A stretch of 64,000 nt of DNA from Acholoe squamosa (taxonomy: Eukaryota > Annelida > Polychaeta > Phyllodocida > Polynoidae): the NCBI GenBank assembly GCA_949317995.1, contig OX439042.1, positions 19,695,174 to 19,759,173 on the forward strand. Direction: 5' to 3'. Positions 35,520 to 47,591 of this stretch are shown here, one piece after another (position 1 is the stretch's first letter; every line of letters begins with the position of its first letter). The position numbers and the translations under genes are program-made. The notes beneath the pieces were generated by a model, which was given only the letters and a program-made list of their open reading frames with translations, did no database searches and had not been told where the DNA came from.

Positions 35520-36127
35520 TTCCCTCCTCCAACCCCAAGACCCATCCCTGAGCATCGGTCACCTGCGGTCATGCAGCCAAGCTGAAATCCGCACCGGTCA
35601 GTATAGTCTTTGTGGTACTTCACCCCCAGGTTGGTTCCAGTGTAATAGTCAGCTCCCATGCCATCCAAGTGGCCGGCGTGGTGTGAGAGGACAGAAAGGT
35701 CGACCTCTACACATGAGAACTGGACACTGGTCAGTGTGTGAGTGTCATCTGTCTCACCTTGTCTATTAGGTACCCCGCCCCTAACGTGACCCTCCCCGAC
35801 ACGCACGTTACGCTTCATTGGGGACCATGTATCATTGGCCTGTAATTGAATGGAGCAAAGGTGCTGCCCCCTGTCGTATTATATGTTACTCATCTCGCAC
35901 ATTAGTGCAGTTCGATACACACTATTGGTATTTGAATACATGCATGTCATTAATTTCAAAACACCCGCCACATTTGAATTTATCATGGCGGTGTAAAGAC
36001 GTATTTTGATCCCCTCCCTCCACTCCCTCTAATTTATATGTTTCTACTTCGTAGGGGGAGATATAGGCCAGTTGGTCTTGTGTAAAACTGTATCTGACTC
36101 ATACATGGTATTTGGTGTGGTAATGAA

Positions 36128-36128
36128 C

Positions 36129-36161
<33 letters not shown>

Positions 36162-36162
36162 C
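36128..36162. repeat. ATT microsatellite
   Basis: Eleven or so uninterrupted ATT units. Confidence 0.9.
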
Positions 36163-38752
36163 GATTATCAATTATCATCAAATTAATTCCCAGGCGTTTA
36201 TTGTGTGGGGCCTGGACCACATATTGTGTTTGATTTGGTACTTACAAGCGAATGATAATTATCTCAAATTAAACATAATTAATTTCCAAATATGTTGCAG
36301 CGTTGTTTTCATTCAATTATGCCCCACCCACCTGAGAGACTGAAAACGCAATGGTCAGTCTGGGGGCTGCTCAAGTCACCCCCATACCTGAGGAACAAGG
36401 CCCCATGTAACCAGGGCGATGGGCGGTGGTCAGTGGGGCCTTGGGGCAGATTTACGGCCAGTTATGAGGACATTTTCCAGTCATTGATTGGTGATGGACG
36501 CCATTGCTGTTCACCCCTGCCCCTAGAACCTACAGTTTGGCCCTGTAGTGGATGGTGCCCGGGAGGAGCGGCGGGCAGTGCAGGTCAGCAAGGTGGGCAA
36601 ACAGGAGGGCAGTGGTGACCATGGCGACCCCGACCCACCTCTCCCTAATGATATAATTTGATACAATAGGCGTCCACAGAGCAGCACTGACCGGTGGTGA
36701 CCGCAGGTGCCCGGGGCGGAGATCGCTGACCGCCTGGTCCTGAGGCCCTTTGTCTACTACTGACCGGTCATACACAGTCCCACCCTCACACCTACACCTC
36801 AGGGCAATATCCTGATTCCCATGAACCTCCCATCCCATCTCCACTGACCCAGCCTCCAGTATCTGACCCAGCCTCCAGTATCAAGTCCACCCCCAGGCGT
36901 GCTGCTTTCAGTGGTTGGGGTTGTAACTAGTTGAAATGTTATCAAGACCTCCTTATATTCGAGAACGTTTCTCTCAAAAGACACCAGTTGTATTCACTGT
37001 TCTTACAAAATGTTATGCCTAGGGGGAATTTATACTTTTGGATACTGTTAGCACCTACTTCATGGGTAGAATGCCACTTACAACTTTAGCGACTATAACC
37101 TACCCTACATTGTCAATAAGGGTAGACAGTGAATATGAGAGCGAGAGTGATACTCCTCAGGTGAAACTTGTGAACATGGAAGGTACAAAGCGGGGTTTCC
37201 TAAAAGGATTGATCCTAAAGTTTGAGCTTGTTACTAGATTAGTCTGAATACTTTTCTTTTTGGCAATGTTGAATTTCCAGGCAAAGACACTCCTGTATCC
37301 ATATCTATTTTATCGTTTAATACACACTTTTGTAACTTCCCAATACACATAAGCATCTTGCACCCATACATCTTTCTTTTCCTTACATATGTAAACCATC
37401 TTCTTCAAGTATGAATTGTACCTTTGTTCTAACCCAAACCCATAGGCCGGGTCCAGTGTGTCACAGACATGCTATAGGTAGGAACATGTAGATCACGACA
37501 CCAGAAGACACCAACAGACACTGACATGACACACAGTCCCTTCTACTGTACCCACTCACCCGTGTCCACATCAATGCTGCATCTCCCTCCCTTATCAAAC
37601 CTCATTATCTTATATCCATAGGTGCTAAACGGTCCAATTAACTGACAAAGGTTCAGGTTGACATCTTCAAAGTTGTCATTAGGACGTTTAATTATTGCCC
37701 GAAAATAGATGGCAGAGATCTGCCAGAGATAGGGATGAAATTAATCACAGGGGGTTGCTCTTTTGATATCAACAAAGGAGTACACAAAATATAATATCTT
37801 TGCAGGTACATATATATGCTTTATGCCAGGTTCTATCAAGAGATTAACAGAGGAATATATGTGTATTGGAAAGCTAACTCTTGTCACATTTTACATTTTT
37901 GTGACACTTAGAATACACAATCTTGGACAAGTAGTGTGGACACAGAACGACTGGGTTGGGACTAAACATTAAGGATCTTAAGAATGCATTAACTTTACCC
38001 ATTGCCTGTTTTCACTCTATTTCAACCGGTCAAATTTGCACATGTGGTATTGTAGGGTTACACACGTGCAGGCAGGCCTCTACCCTAAAGCAACCCCTCC
38101 CTTCTCCCGGGGGAGTCAGGAGGGGGTTCTCTAAGATGGATCCAGCATGTACCTCCCCTCCCCAGTTCCCATGGGTAACACAGGGGGATGTGGTCGTGAG
38201 AGGATATCTGTTGTTCATACTTGTACTGACCTTTAGACTTTCAGTTGGTAGAGGTGAACCACGACCAAGAGGGTAATACTCCACAGGGTTTTCTTATAAT
38301 CCACAGACAGGCACACCGTATGTCAGAGAGCATGGCTGGTAAATCCAAGTTAAGAGGTCCTGAATCAACCACTCCACTTGACGGTCTCAGTCTCAGCTAA
38401 CCACCTGTTTTTGACTTATGTCGCCTTAGTTGAAATAACGGTTCAAAGGCAGCAGTTCACTTGGGGTCCAGGCAACACCTTGGCAATACGATATGGAAAA
38501 TCTAAAAGCCTATGACGTAAGGTGGGCGGAAAGATATCCAGTGACTTTCACAATGTCTCATGTTCCTCTCTCTATATCCATGATGCTGTCAATGAACGCT
38601 GCACCTGTACACCGCCAGCGTCCCTCCCTACACTGGCGCCCCACAGCGGAGACGCAGCTAACTAAACTATACAGGGGGGTAGGTGTGTCGGTGTGTGTCT
38701 AGTCCTATCGTGTGTGCGTGCTGCTGTACAGACTGTGAATGACGACCGGACC

Positions 38753-38862
38753 TGCAGAGGGCGCTCACACATACCCACCCACGTGCCGACCCAGGAGGAC
38801 AACCAATCACGGGACGAGCTCAGTTGTCATGTGACTGGCCATCTCAGCACCCTCTTGTGGCA
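38753..38862. promoter_or_regulatory. Possible regulatory cluster: two CTCF-like cores, CACGTG and CCAAT
   Basis: Within 110 bp lie GCAGAGGGCGCTC (CTCF-like), CACGTG at 38780-38785, CCAAT at 38803-38807 and AGCACCCTCTTGTGGC (CTCF-like, opposite strand). The density is notable, but no associated transcript was found. Confidence 0.3.
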
Positions 38863-41800
38863 TAGTTGGGGGTGAAAGGACAAGAAAAGATGGGAGATGG
38901 TATGGTTTGAGATCGCCATGCACGAAGGGGGAGGGTCTCATGGGGAGGGTGGTCGTCACAGTCTCTGAACATAGGTATAGGAAGATGCACAGCTTTGACT
39001 AGATAACTACAGCCTAGTCATTTATTTTGTCGGTCGCCCAATTGAAAATGGGTGAATCCAGATGTTGATATTTGAATCAATGAAATTATTGCCTTTTACA
39101 ATATGATTTTACAATTTTCAAATGTCGAATGCTCTGAGGTGAATTAAGAGTGGCCCTGAGTAGGGGTGAGTATGAGGGGGGGGGGGTAGTCGTAGGGGCG
39201 CATAGATTGATACCACGTTCATGAGAACATGTAGAAGAGTATGGTTTAGGACAGTGAGGACTCCACCAGTGAGTCGGTGTCTCTCTGTCCACTAGTCAAG
39301 TCTACGTTATGCTTAGTTAACTTTTACCAACTGACCTACATCCTCACTCAGATTCAGTGAGTGAGATTGGACACACCTGTGACTGTACTTGCAGGTCTTA
39401 TTTCAGTGTAAAATGGCAGGTTCTCTTCGATCAGATTTTTAAGTTTTGGCTGTGGATATAGTCCTTTATAAAAGTATATCGCATACGATTGGCTCATGTT
39501 ATCCACCTTATCGCTAACTCCCACGCCCTAACGGTGAGGTGAGGGGTCTGCTGTAGGGTCATACCGACTCCGTCTGGCACAAAGTGTCTAACCTAGTTCC
39601 AAGAAACATGTCACTCCCACCCTAGCCATGTGATTTATCCGTATTGGAATCTGGTCTGGGTGGGTGGGTCCGGGGTGAGGTGGTGGTATGGAATATACAC
39701 ATGTCTATGATAAGGGCACAAGAAGTAATGACGGCAGGGGTGGGCGCGTGGGAAAGGCGATGACATTCCTATCTCTTCCGGTGTCTCCTCCAGAAGCCTA
39801 CTACCAGAACCCTTACATCCTTGTGGAGAGAAGTGGAGGTAAACTCTTTAAGGGTTTCATGGTCATGGTGGTGCATCACGCCCTTTGATCATCTTGATGT
39901 ATTCATGACGTTCTACCTACATGTATGCATCCTGCCAATTTTATGGGTAAAGACTAGTAAAGACACTTCAGAAGCTGCACCAATTCAGAAGTGGCCAGTA
40001 GATCCACCAGCACTATACACTGGGCATCATGATGAATGAGGATCTGGAACCTGGGGGGCATCATGCGGCCCTTTAAGGGCTAATATGGCGAAGATGCAAC
40101 CACCTGTCACCACAGATCTCCACAGCTAGTCTCACATCCTTATTCAGTCAGTCCCCACTAGGGGGCGCGCGTGCCCAGCACCACTACGATAACACGCACC
40201 GCCGCCATTCAAATTCTCCCATAGTGTGGTGCCTTTTCGAATCTACTTTGTGTAACGTTATAGTTTGTGTATTGTGCAGGTTAACCAGTGATTGACAGTG
40301 CATACATTAACACATTTTCCTGGAGGGAAATATGTAAGGGAAGCATGACTGGAGTTTTAATGAGGTCTCTGTAGATTTCCAATCATTCGAATTTCTAAAT
40401 TACCCTCCCATATGACCTTCTCTTTCAATGCCCTTTCTTTTTTTTTTTTGCCTCGGTTTTGGAACATTAGGAACCTGTCCACCTCGCGTGGACTATGAAA
40501 GTTCACCGTCATTTTTGCCCCCTAGTAGAGCCCCCTAAATATAGGTTTTGTATAGTAATGTATGGGTCTTTGGTACATGTACCTTAAAATCCCTGAAGAC
40601 TTCCATCTATTTATGTGTAGGGGGGGGGGCTATCCCATTTGGAGGACCTGCCTGGGTAACACAGTGGTGCTTATACATGTATACTGCACATCTACCTTTA
40701 ATAAGCTATATAGTGTGTGTAGTATCCACCCTGAAGTTTGAGGTCTCCTGAGGATACCATCTTACCAGGACCCCTCCCTCCCCACGCACCTGCCTGTCAC
40801 ACCTCTCACAGGTAAAGAGGTTAGAGACTGATAAAAAGAACTAAAAAGACCAGAATCATTCAAGAACCTCTCCAACCCTTCACAAAACCCATATTGACGG
40901 GGACCCATGGAATTTACCAGAGAAAATTAACTCCACTCGCCATGAAGCAAGTGGGTTGGGCCATGGGTGAAGGGCCTGGGTGCCATAAAAAGGGCAGGTA
41001 GGGGAAGGAGGCAGAGAGGCCCTTGGTAGGCCACGACCACACCCACAGCACACAGGTAGGAGTCTATAAATCAGACCATCCTCTTACGGACGCACCATTA
41101 AATCAGGGTTTGGTGTCAGGGTTTGCTGGCGCCGGGTACTCCAATGTGTGCAGCTTGATAAAAGGGTTTGCCATCTAAGAGCTTGTGTTTACCTTGGCGG
41201 ACAGCCCTACGATGTTCTCATACACTGCTTATGAGCCTGTATAGTGGTGGACCATAGTTTTGTATCCCAGCAGGGTCCAACATTATGTCAAGGCTTGGCA
41301 ATGTCATCAATCTTTATCAAATACTTCAACTGTGGTAAGGGCATTAATAAATGGCCGGCTTGAATTAATCCCATCCCGTAAAACACAACATTGCCTTCTG
41401 CACCAGAGTGTCAAGGACTTGTCATTGGCGTGGACATGAAAGTATTTAGTCTTTTATCCAGATTTTATTTTTAGTTGATGTCCAGGCACGTTTCTCTCCT
41501 GTTGAGAATAAGATGTGGGCCTGGGGCATGGTTGAGGTTATCGTCTCCATTCGATTTTTTCACCTAAAATCGTTTGGGGCCATACACTTCCTACACAGTA
41601 ACCTACATGAAAAGCCAATGCCTGGCGAGGATGACGTAACGTTTTTACAGGAAGGGCTTGCAGCTATTCCCCACTACTGCTGCGAAACGCTTCTCATTGA
41701 CAAAGGATTATGGAAAAAGCCATGGCAAGTCAGCAAAAAATCCAACTGTTGCCTCCAAGCACCTGGCAAGACAGCGCGCAGAAGCCCTGGGACAGCTCCA

Positions 41801-44800
41801 GGGAAACCGGCCATAATCTTGGGGACAATGACCACACAGGAATCTCCACGGCCTGATTTTTTGTTTTATTTGACAAGGTTTCCTTTTGTATGCTGCATTC
41901 TGCACACATTTGGGTGGCCTAACGTCATATAACTGGATACCTGGACGACGCACAAAAACCTAACATCCACCTGGGAACAAAATCAGGTGAAATTCTCATG
42001 AAGGCCTACTCAAACTGTGGTCTATATGTCAGGAGCTGTACTTTTGAGGACAGAAAACGCTTAGTGCATTTGCATAGATCATTACTAAGACTTGTCGTTA
42101 AAAATTGAAAACTAAGTAAGCTGTGCTAAAAACTAATGAATAAGTTACGGATGAGCAAATGTGTATTGAGGCAATTCAATATGTTTTCCAGAGAACAAGT
42201 GCAATTTGAGTTCTATTGTAGGATATATCACAATAGTGCTTATTATTGTAATGACTAGTTCCCCGTCACGAAAACAGAAACACTGATTGCATGGTAATGC
42301 AACATGCCATCTACAGCCTTATTTACACTTTGTTTATGAGCACCTTTCACGTCAGCACGCATGACTGCCTATCTATGACAATTGTATCTTCTTTATCATT
42401 GTATTCCCAACCCATCTCAGGCAAACCTTTTAAAAAGACCAAATACAAAAGCATACAAAAAGAAAACACTATGAGATATTTTATCTTGAATGCCATATAG
42501 CCCCTGATTAGTCGCTATAGTTACGCACACAGAAATTAGGAGGAGGTTTCCTGATTCCTGGTACCCCATAGTACCAAGTCCTGGGGTACCATCCCCGGAA
42601 GCCACCTAACGGCAGCTTGTGACGTAACGTCATCTCATCTCTGGCACCACCTGGCGGCAGGGGGGCGACCTAGGCACTCATCAGGGCGGTGCACACCTGT
42701 CAGGTGTAGCTGTAGGTGGGACAGGAGGACAGGTGAGATGAGGACAGGTGGACCTCATGTGGTTGATCCCTCTCAAAACTCAAGGGGAGGAACATCATGG
42801 CATATCTCATTTATATGAGATGGGATTGCAATAAATCCAGGTGTTTTAACGCTCTCTACAGACAGATATACAGCAAAGGACATCGCTCTTTTTAATTAGA
42901 TTTCATTTTGACGTCTTCAGCGAAGAAGGGAAGGGTTAAGATATGGCCCCATGGAGGATGCCCCAATGAGGACGATATGAACGTCATGTCAGAGGGTTTC
43001 GTGAGAATTTATCAAGGTCTGTAAGAAGTATTATGACATTGCCCCTGATTACACAAGTGGGTGACACATGGACGATTGAGCCATCTACCCATGACGTGAC
43101 CATGGAACATCGACTATTCATGTACTGCTGTAGTTCTTGAAGGCTTACAAAACATAAATGGTTCTTAAAGAGTTGTAAATCAGGGCAGTCGGCAAGCAGA
43201 TGGCAGTTTGGGCATGGGCCGAGTGCCAGTCCCACCAACACATCACCCTGAAACCCTAAAACCATACTGGGTTCAGGTCACCTAGGGTCACCAAATGTAG
43301 GGACATTTCAGATGGATTTTTTCTTCTTCTTCAAATTTTGCTAGTAAAGCCAAAGATGATTATTCTGAATTAGGGTTCAAATAGAAATATAGGCATATGT
43401 AAATAATGACACAGTGATGAGGGAAAATTGCACCTACTAAGATGGGCATTACACACATAAACATACCTGTGCAGAACCCAACCTTGGGAGAGGAAACTAA
43501 AGAACGCCAGAAAAAAATGGGGTATCTGTCATTCCTGAATACCTCCCATGCTGAGTGATTGAGAAGGCTTCAGAACAAAAGGAGGAGTGAATGGCGTACC
43601 CAGCTGTTACGTGAAGGGTGAAGGGTCGGGTAGGGGGGATGGTTGAAGGGGTGACAGAGCCAATTGTATTTGGGCCTATATTGGGGTTTGAGGGTGAAAA
43701 CCAGTGTGCGTTACCCAACCTGCGGATATCCGCAAGTGAAATAATACCACACTGTCCGTGCGTCTGCACTATGGCACTCACCATAGAAGTGCAAAGCACA
43801 AGAGGGTGCAACGGGGTTTGACTTCCGATTTCAGCGTAACCAACGTGAAATAATCTAAAAGCTAAAACACGAGCTACACCATATTCCTCTTTTTACCGTG
43901 CTGGTGAGATAACTAACATCACTACCTATGTCAGCTTCCCCTGAAACCCCTACATCGCCAACGGTCTACCGGGATTACTTCCGATCTGCGCGCGCATATT
44001 TGGTGCTAAAAGTCGTCTGCTCCGACGTCAAATAGGCGCCAAATGCGCGCGCAAACATGGGTATCAGGTGGCGGGTTACCTGCATGGAGGGTACCTGGGA
44101 CACCTGCCCCTGCAAAAAGATTCACCTGGTAAGGACTGGATCCAGTAACCCGCCAGGAGGCAGCCCTCTTTCCCACCTGTCACTAGCCTGCCATAATAGG
44201 CCAGCAACTTAACCCCATACAAAGGTAACTAAAAAGTGGCAAAGAAGTCCCTCTGCATGTCCCTAAAATAAGGTCACAATATACAGCAGTTACAAAACAT
44301 CACTGGCATATGTACCATTTCATTTTGACCCTGTCTGAATCGAATGGTACAACTCATTATCAATATGGGCTAATATGCTTATCACAGGAATGGTATAGGG
44401 GAACATAGGTAATTTTGCCAGATTTCACTTATGTATTGCATCAATGCACTGCATGAGAACTTGTAGGCTCCCTACATGGAAACTGTAAGATGGGCGTGAG
44501 GAGTAAGAGGAGTTATGTCACAGTAATAATCCACCTGGTTCATCATCATAGATAGAGAACCCCGGTCAGGGCCATGGAGAGTGACCACCGTGGGAAGGAG
44601 GCTCCTCTCAAGGGTCCCCAAGTGGTCAGATCATCAATAACGTCCTTAGGACACTTGACCATGACAACTCCGTTAACAGGCCTCTCTGTCCACTTCACAA
44701 TTCCCCATTTCTCATAATACCACAAGTATTGTATATGACTGATCACTGAACTAGTGCTGCGATGACAATATCCACTAAATGATAGGTACACATAACATTT

Positions 44801-45701
44801 CAACGTAAGAAAACCCCCACAATGATGCATGAATCTGTCAAAAAAGGCTTTCACTTGATATGGAAACGTCGTGAGGTAACAGATGCACGGCGACACGGTC
44901 CGCCTACATCCACCTGGTGGCGGTATCGTGTACTAACGGTTCTCCATTTCAAACTTTCTCCCCTCCACTCCACGGATGAGTGGTATCTTAACACCTTTAA
45001 GAGTGGGAGGAGAAGGGAAAGGAGAATGCAATATAAATTTGACATATCGCTTAGACAAACTTAGCGCTGAGGAATCCATTCTAATGTGCAAAATGTTATG
45101 AGAACTGCCAGAACTTCCGACCGCTAGCTTCCCTTGATAATTCTAATTCATACAGGACTCCAAGAGCAAACACTAGCAATAGGTATTAGCCTATACACTG
45201 TAGGAATATCAGTAGGCCCATTCATACATTTTACATCGTTTTTTTGCACTCTACCGCAATTCCTTGCGTACATGGTGCGGCTTACGATCGAGGACTGACC
45301 CACCTTCACCAGAAAACAGTTAGGGATGTGGCTTATTCGTGAGGATTTCTTCTTTTTTTACTAAACCTCTGGAAGGATATTTAATTGCCTAAAATACATT
45401 TCTATCTGTGTCTGACTACTTACAAAAGCGAGTCCGTAGAGGACCACAGTTTTACTAGGTTGCCCTGTTATGGGCATCAGTCACTGGCCGGGCCAGGAAA
45501 GGTGACAAGCACTGACGCGCCATCTAGTAGGTTAAACACAATATAAGTTAGAGTAAAGTCCACTAGGTGTCATCAGCGCGCTGTCCCAATACTACATTTC
45601 ACCTCACTGACACTGCCGACTTGGATGTAGGGATGCTCACCTGACTTTACAGACTACATATAAACTACTACCACTGCCTTCAGTTCTAAAGGTTAATAAA
45701 G

Positions 45702-45736
45702 GTGTGTGTCTGCGTCCCTCAGACGCAGACACACAC
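45702..45736. repeat. Perfect 15-bp hairpin with 5-base loop
   Basis: gtgtgtgtctgcgtc, then cctca, then gacgcagacacacac. There are no mismatches. The stem is GT-rich on one side. Confidence 0.85.
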
Positions 45737-46500
45737 AGCCATTTTTTTCAAATAATGTACATCTTTTAAGGACCCCTAGTAGATGTGTACTTGCCACAAA
45801 ACATTCTATTCAATACCTGCGACACTTGCAGAGAGAAAAAAGATACAGACATCACAAGATACACAAAGGTAGTTGACCCGATAATGTCAACAGCACCGCC
45901 TACCAACTGAGGGCTTGCTGCACCACGATTGTCCACTGGGACAGCAGATGTTACAATCAAAGACTGTATTAAAGTGCACCACATTAACACTTCTATCAAA
46001 CAGTTGTAGGTAACAAATATAACATTCACTAGATTCTGAAAGAGCATAAAAGAAGACCCTTAAACAGGCTTCAGCCATGGATTTCAACAGTCACGACTCG
46101 GCTTTACATTGATTGTACATGTCATTATTTTCTGAGCCCAAACTTGTCAAAATGAATACCTTTGATATTTATTTTTAATTGAATATAGGTACCCTCTGGT
46201 GACTTAGATCTACAGGGGTCTGTCCGATTTTCTGTGGTCAAAATAATGGCGACCAGAAGTTCTAAGTTTGATATGGCAAAATGACAACATCGGACTAAAC
46301 CCTCATCAGTGACGACTTTGAACCCTCATTGGGGGTTCAGTGTAGGACAGGAGGGCTTGTGGTAATCAAAAGTGGGAGATGCGCAGGAAGGGGAAGTGGT
46401 ACCTTTAGTCTGGTTCTATCAAATTCTATGAGGGGTCTGACTGTCACTCACTATAAGAGGCCTAAAGGTTAGGGTCAAACCAACACTACCGTGTGTAGAT

Positions 46501-46561
46501 CACGTGACGTGTTCAGTCACGTGTTGCGGTGTTAGCGTGACGTGCCTCATTATTATGACGT
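46501..46561. promoter_or_regulatory. Cluster of CACGTG E-boxes and TGACGT half-sites
   Basis: CACGTG occurs at 46501-46506 and 46518-46523. TGACGT occurs at 46505, 46538 and 46556. Five bZIP/bHLH-type sites lie in 61 bp inside the large intron. Confidence 0.35.
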
Positions 46562-46915
46562 ACAAAGGGGCATGTTTAGCAGAGATCGCGGGGGCGGGGC
46601 ATCCCTGCCCCCTGCTACTTCACATTTCTACTCCATGTAATCCAGCATGCATCTGAGCATCCCCCACACGCAGTCAACCTTACATTCTACCTCACCAACC
46701 AGTCTATGTCACAACAAACTCTTTCTCCTCACCATTTTTTTTCTTCATCTGCGGCCTCTTATTCAGTCTATGTACATGTAATAGACATTACTGAGTGGTC
46801 TAAAGAGGGGATGGGGGAGGGATAGGGGAAGAACGCCATGGCCAGATGTCAACTAAAACTGCCAACGTCCACTTCCAGGTATTGGCAGTTTCTGTCAGTT
46901 TACTGTGTTTTTTTT

Positions 46916-47070
46916 GGAGTTGCTTGCCGCGTAGCGGCCGGGAGCGCAGCGACCTTAGCAACTTCATTATGTTTTCGGTTTGTCAGTGACGTCACGGTCA
47001 CCTTGTGATGCAATTTGTGACGTCATATGTTGGCCATGACGTCACACGTCGGCCGCCGAGTGGCAACTCC
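46916..47070. mobile_element. Inverted-repeat element carrying three palindromic CRE sites
   Basis: The left end ggagttgc and the right end gcaactcc are perfect complements, and each is followed inward by a GCGGCCG- or CGGCCG-type block. TGACGTCA occurs at 46987, 47018 and 47037. A further internal ttgctt-cttagcaac pairing is seen. Probably a small non-autonomous element; target duplications are not clear. Confidence 0.5.
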
Positions 47071-47360
47071 TATCCGTGGTCCTTGCTACATTTTTCTTGT
47101 TTTGTGAGGCATTCTCGCATATGAGGCAAAGCGTGGTTTTGAAATAATTCTATAAGGCAAACCAGGGTTGATTGTGAGCTCTCCAATAGAATTCTAATTC
47201 AGCTACATGTATAACCCATATAAAAGGTGCACCCTGGGTTCAGGGATATCCTATAAGGCTCATGTATTTTCTTTGCTGATGGCTGAAAAAAAAAATATGT
47301 AAAAAAAAAAGGTCTACTGGTCATGAAACGCTGCACATTCTGCCAATTTTTGACAGTTGA

Positions 47361-47591
47361 TACAGTAAATCCTCGCGTATATGATGCCCCTTGCATATAG
47401 GACACACCCTGACTTAGGCTAAATCCTATATAATAGGACTCACCTGGGATAAGATTTTGGTCATTACAGTACTGTTCTATAGTGTAAAATCCTCGACTAT
47501 AGGACGCACCCTGAGTTCAGTTAAACCCTATAGGACGCATCTGAGAGTATTCTTGTGCAAATCCGTGTCCTATACGCGAGGATTTACAGTA
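47361..47591. mobile_element. 231-bp TA-flanked MITE (TACAGTAAATCCTCGCG ends)
   Basis: Left tacagtaaatcctcgcgtat and right atacgcgaggatttacagta are inverted repeats. The interior repeats variants of tataggacgcaccctgag two to three times. A related fragment, gtgcaccctgggttcag, lies to the left at 47227. It looks like a Tc1/mariner-type MITE with an internal duplication. Confidence 0.7.

Larger units (their letters stand above)
35520..46915 (-). other. Intron 2, middle part: scattered regulatory-like motifs
   Basis: This is intron under the gene model. It contains an ATT microsatellite (36128-36162), a 19-bp tandem pair (36844-36881), CTCF-like cores at 38753, 38846, 40155 and 45517, and a GC-rich inverted repeat at 43987-44053. 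A perfect 15-bp hairpin lies at 45702-45736 and an E-box/CRE-half-site cluster at 46501-46561. A short stretch at 35563-35726 has exon-like codon use but does not fit the gene's splice phases. The 139-codon plus frame at 41513-41932 has no recognisable motif. Confidence 0.5.

Noticed and set aside
41513..41932. 139-codon plus frame
   Set aside because: Only moderate length, no domain recognised, no clear acceptor or donor; left unannotated.
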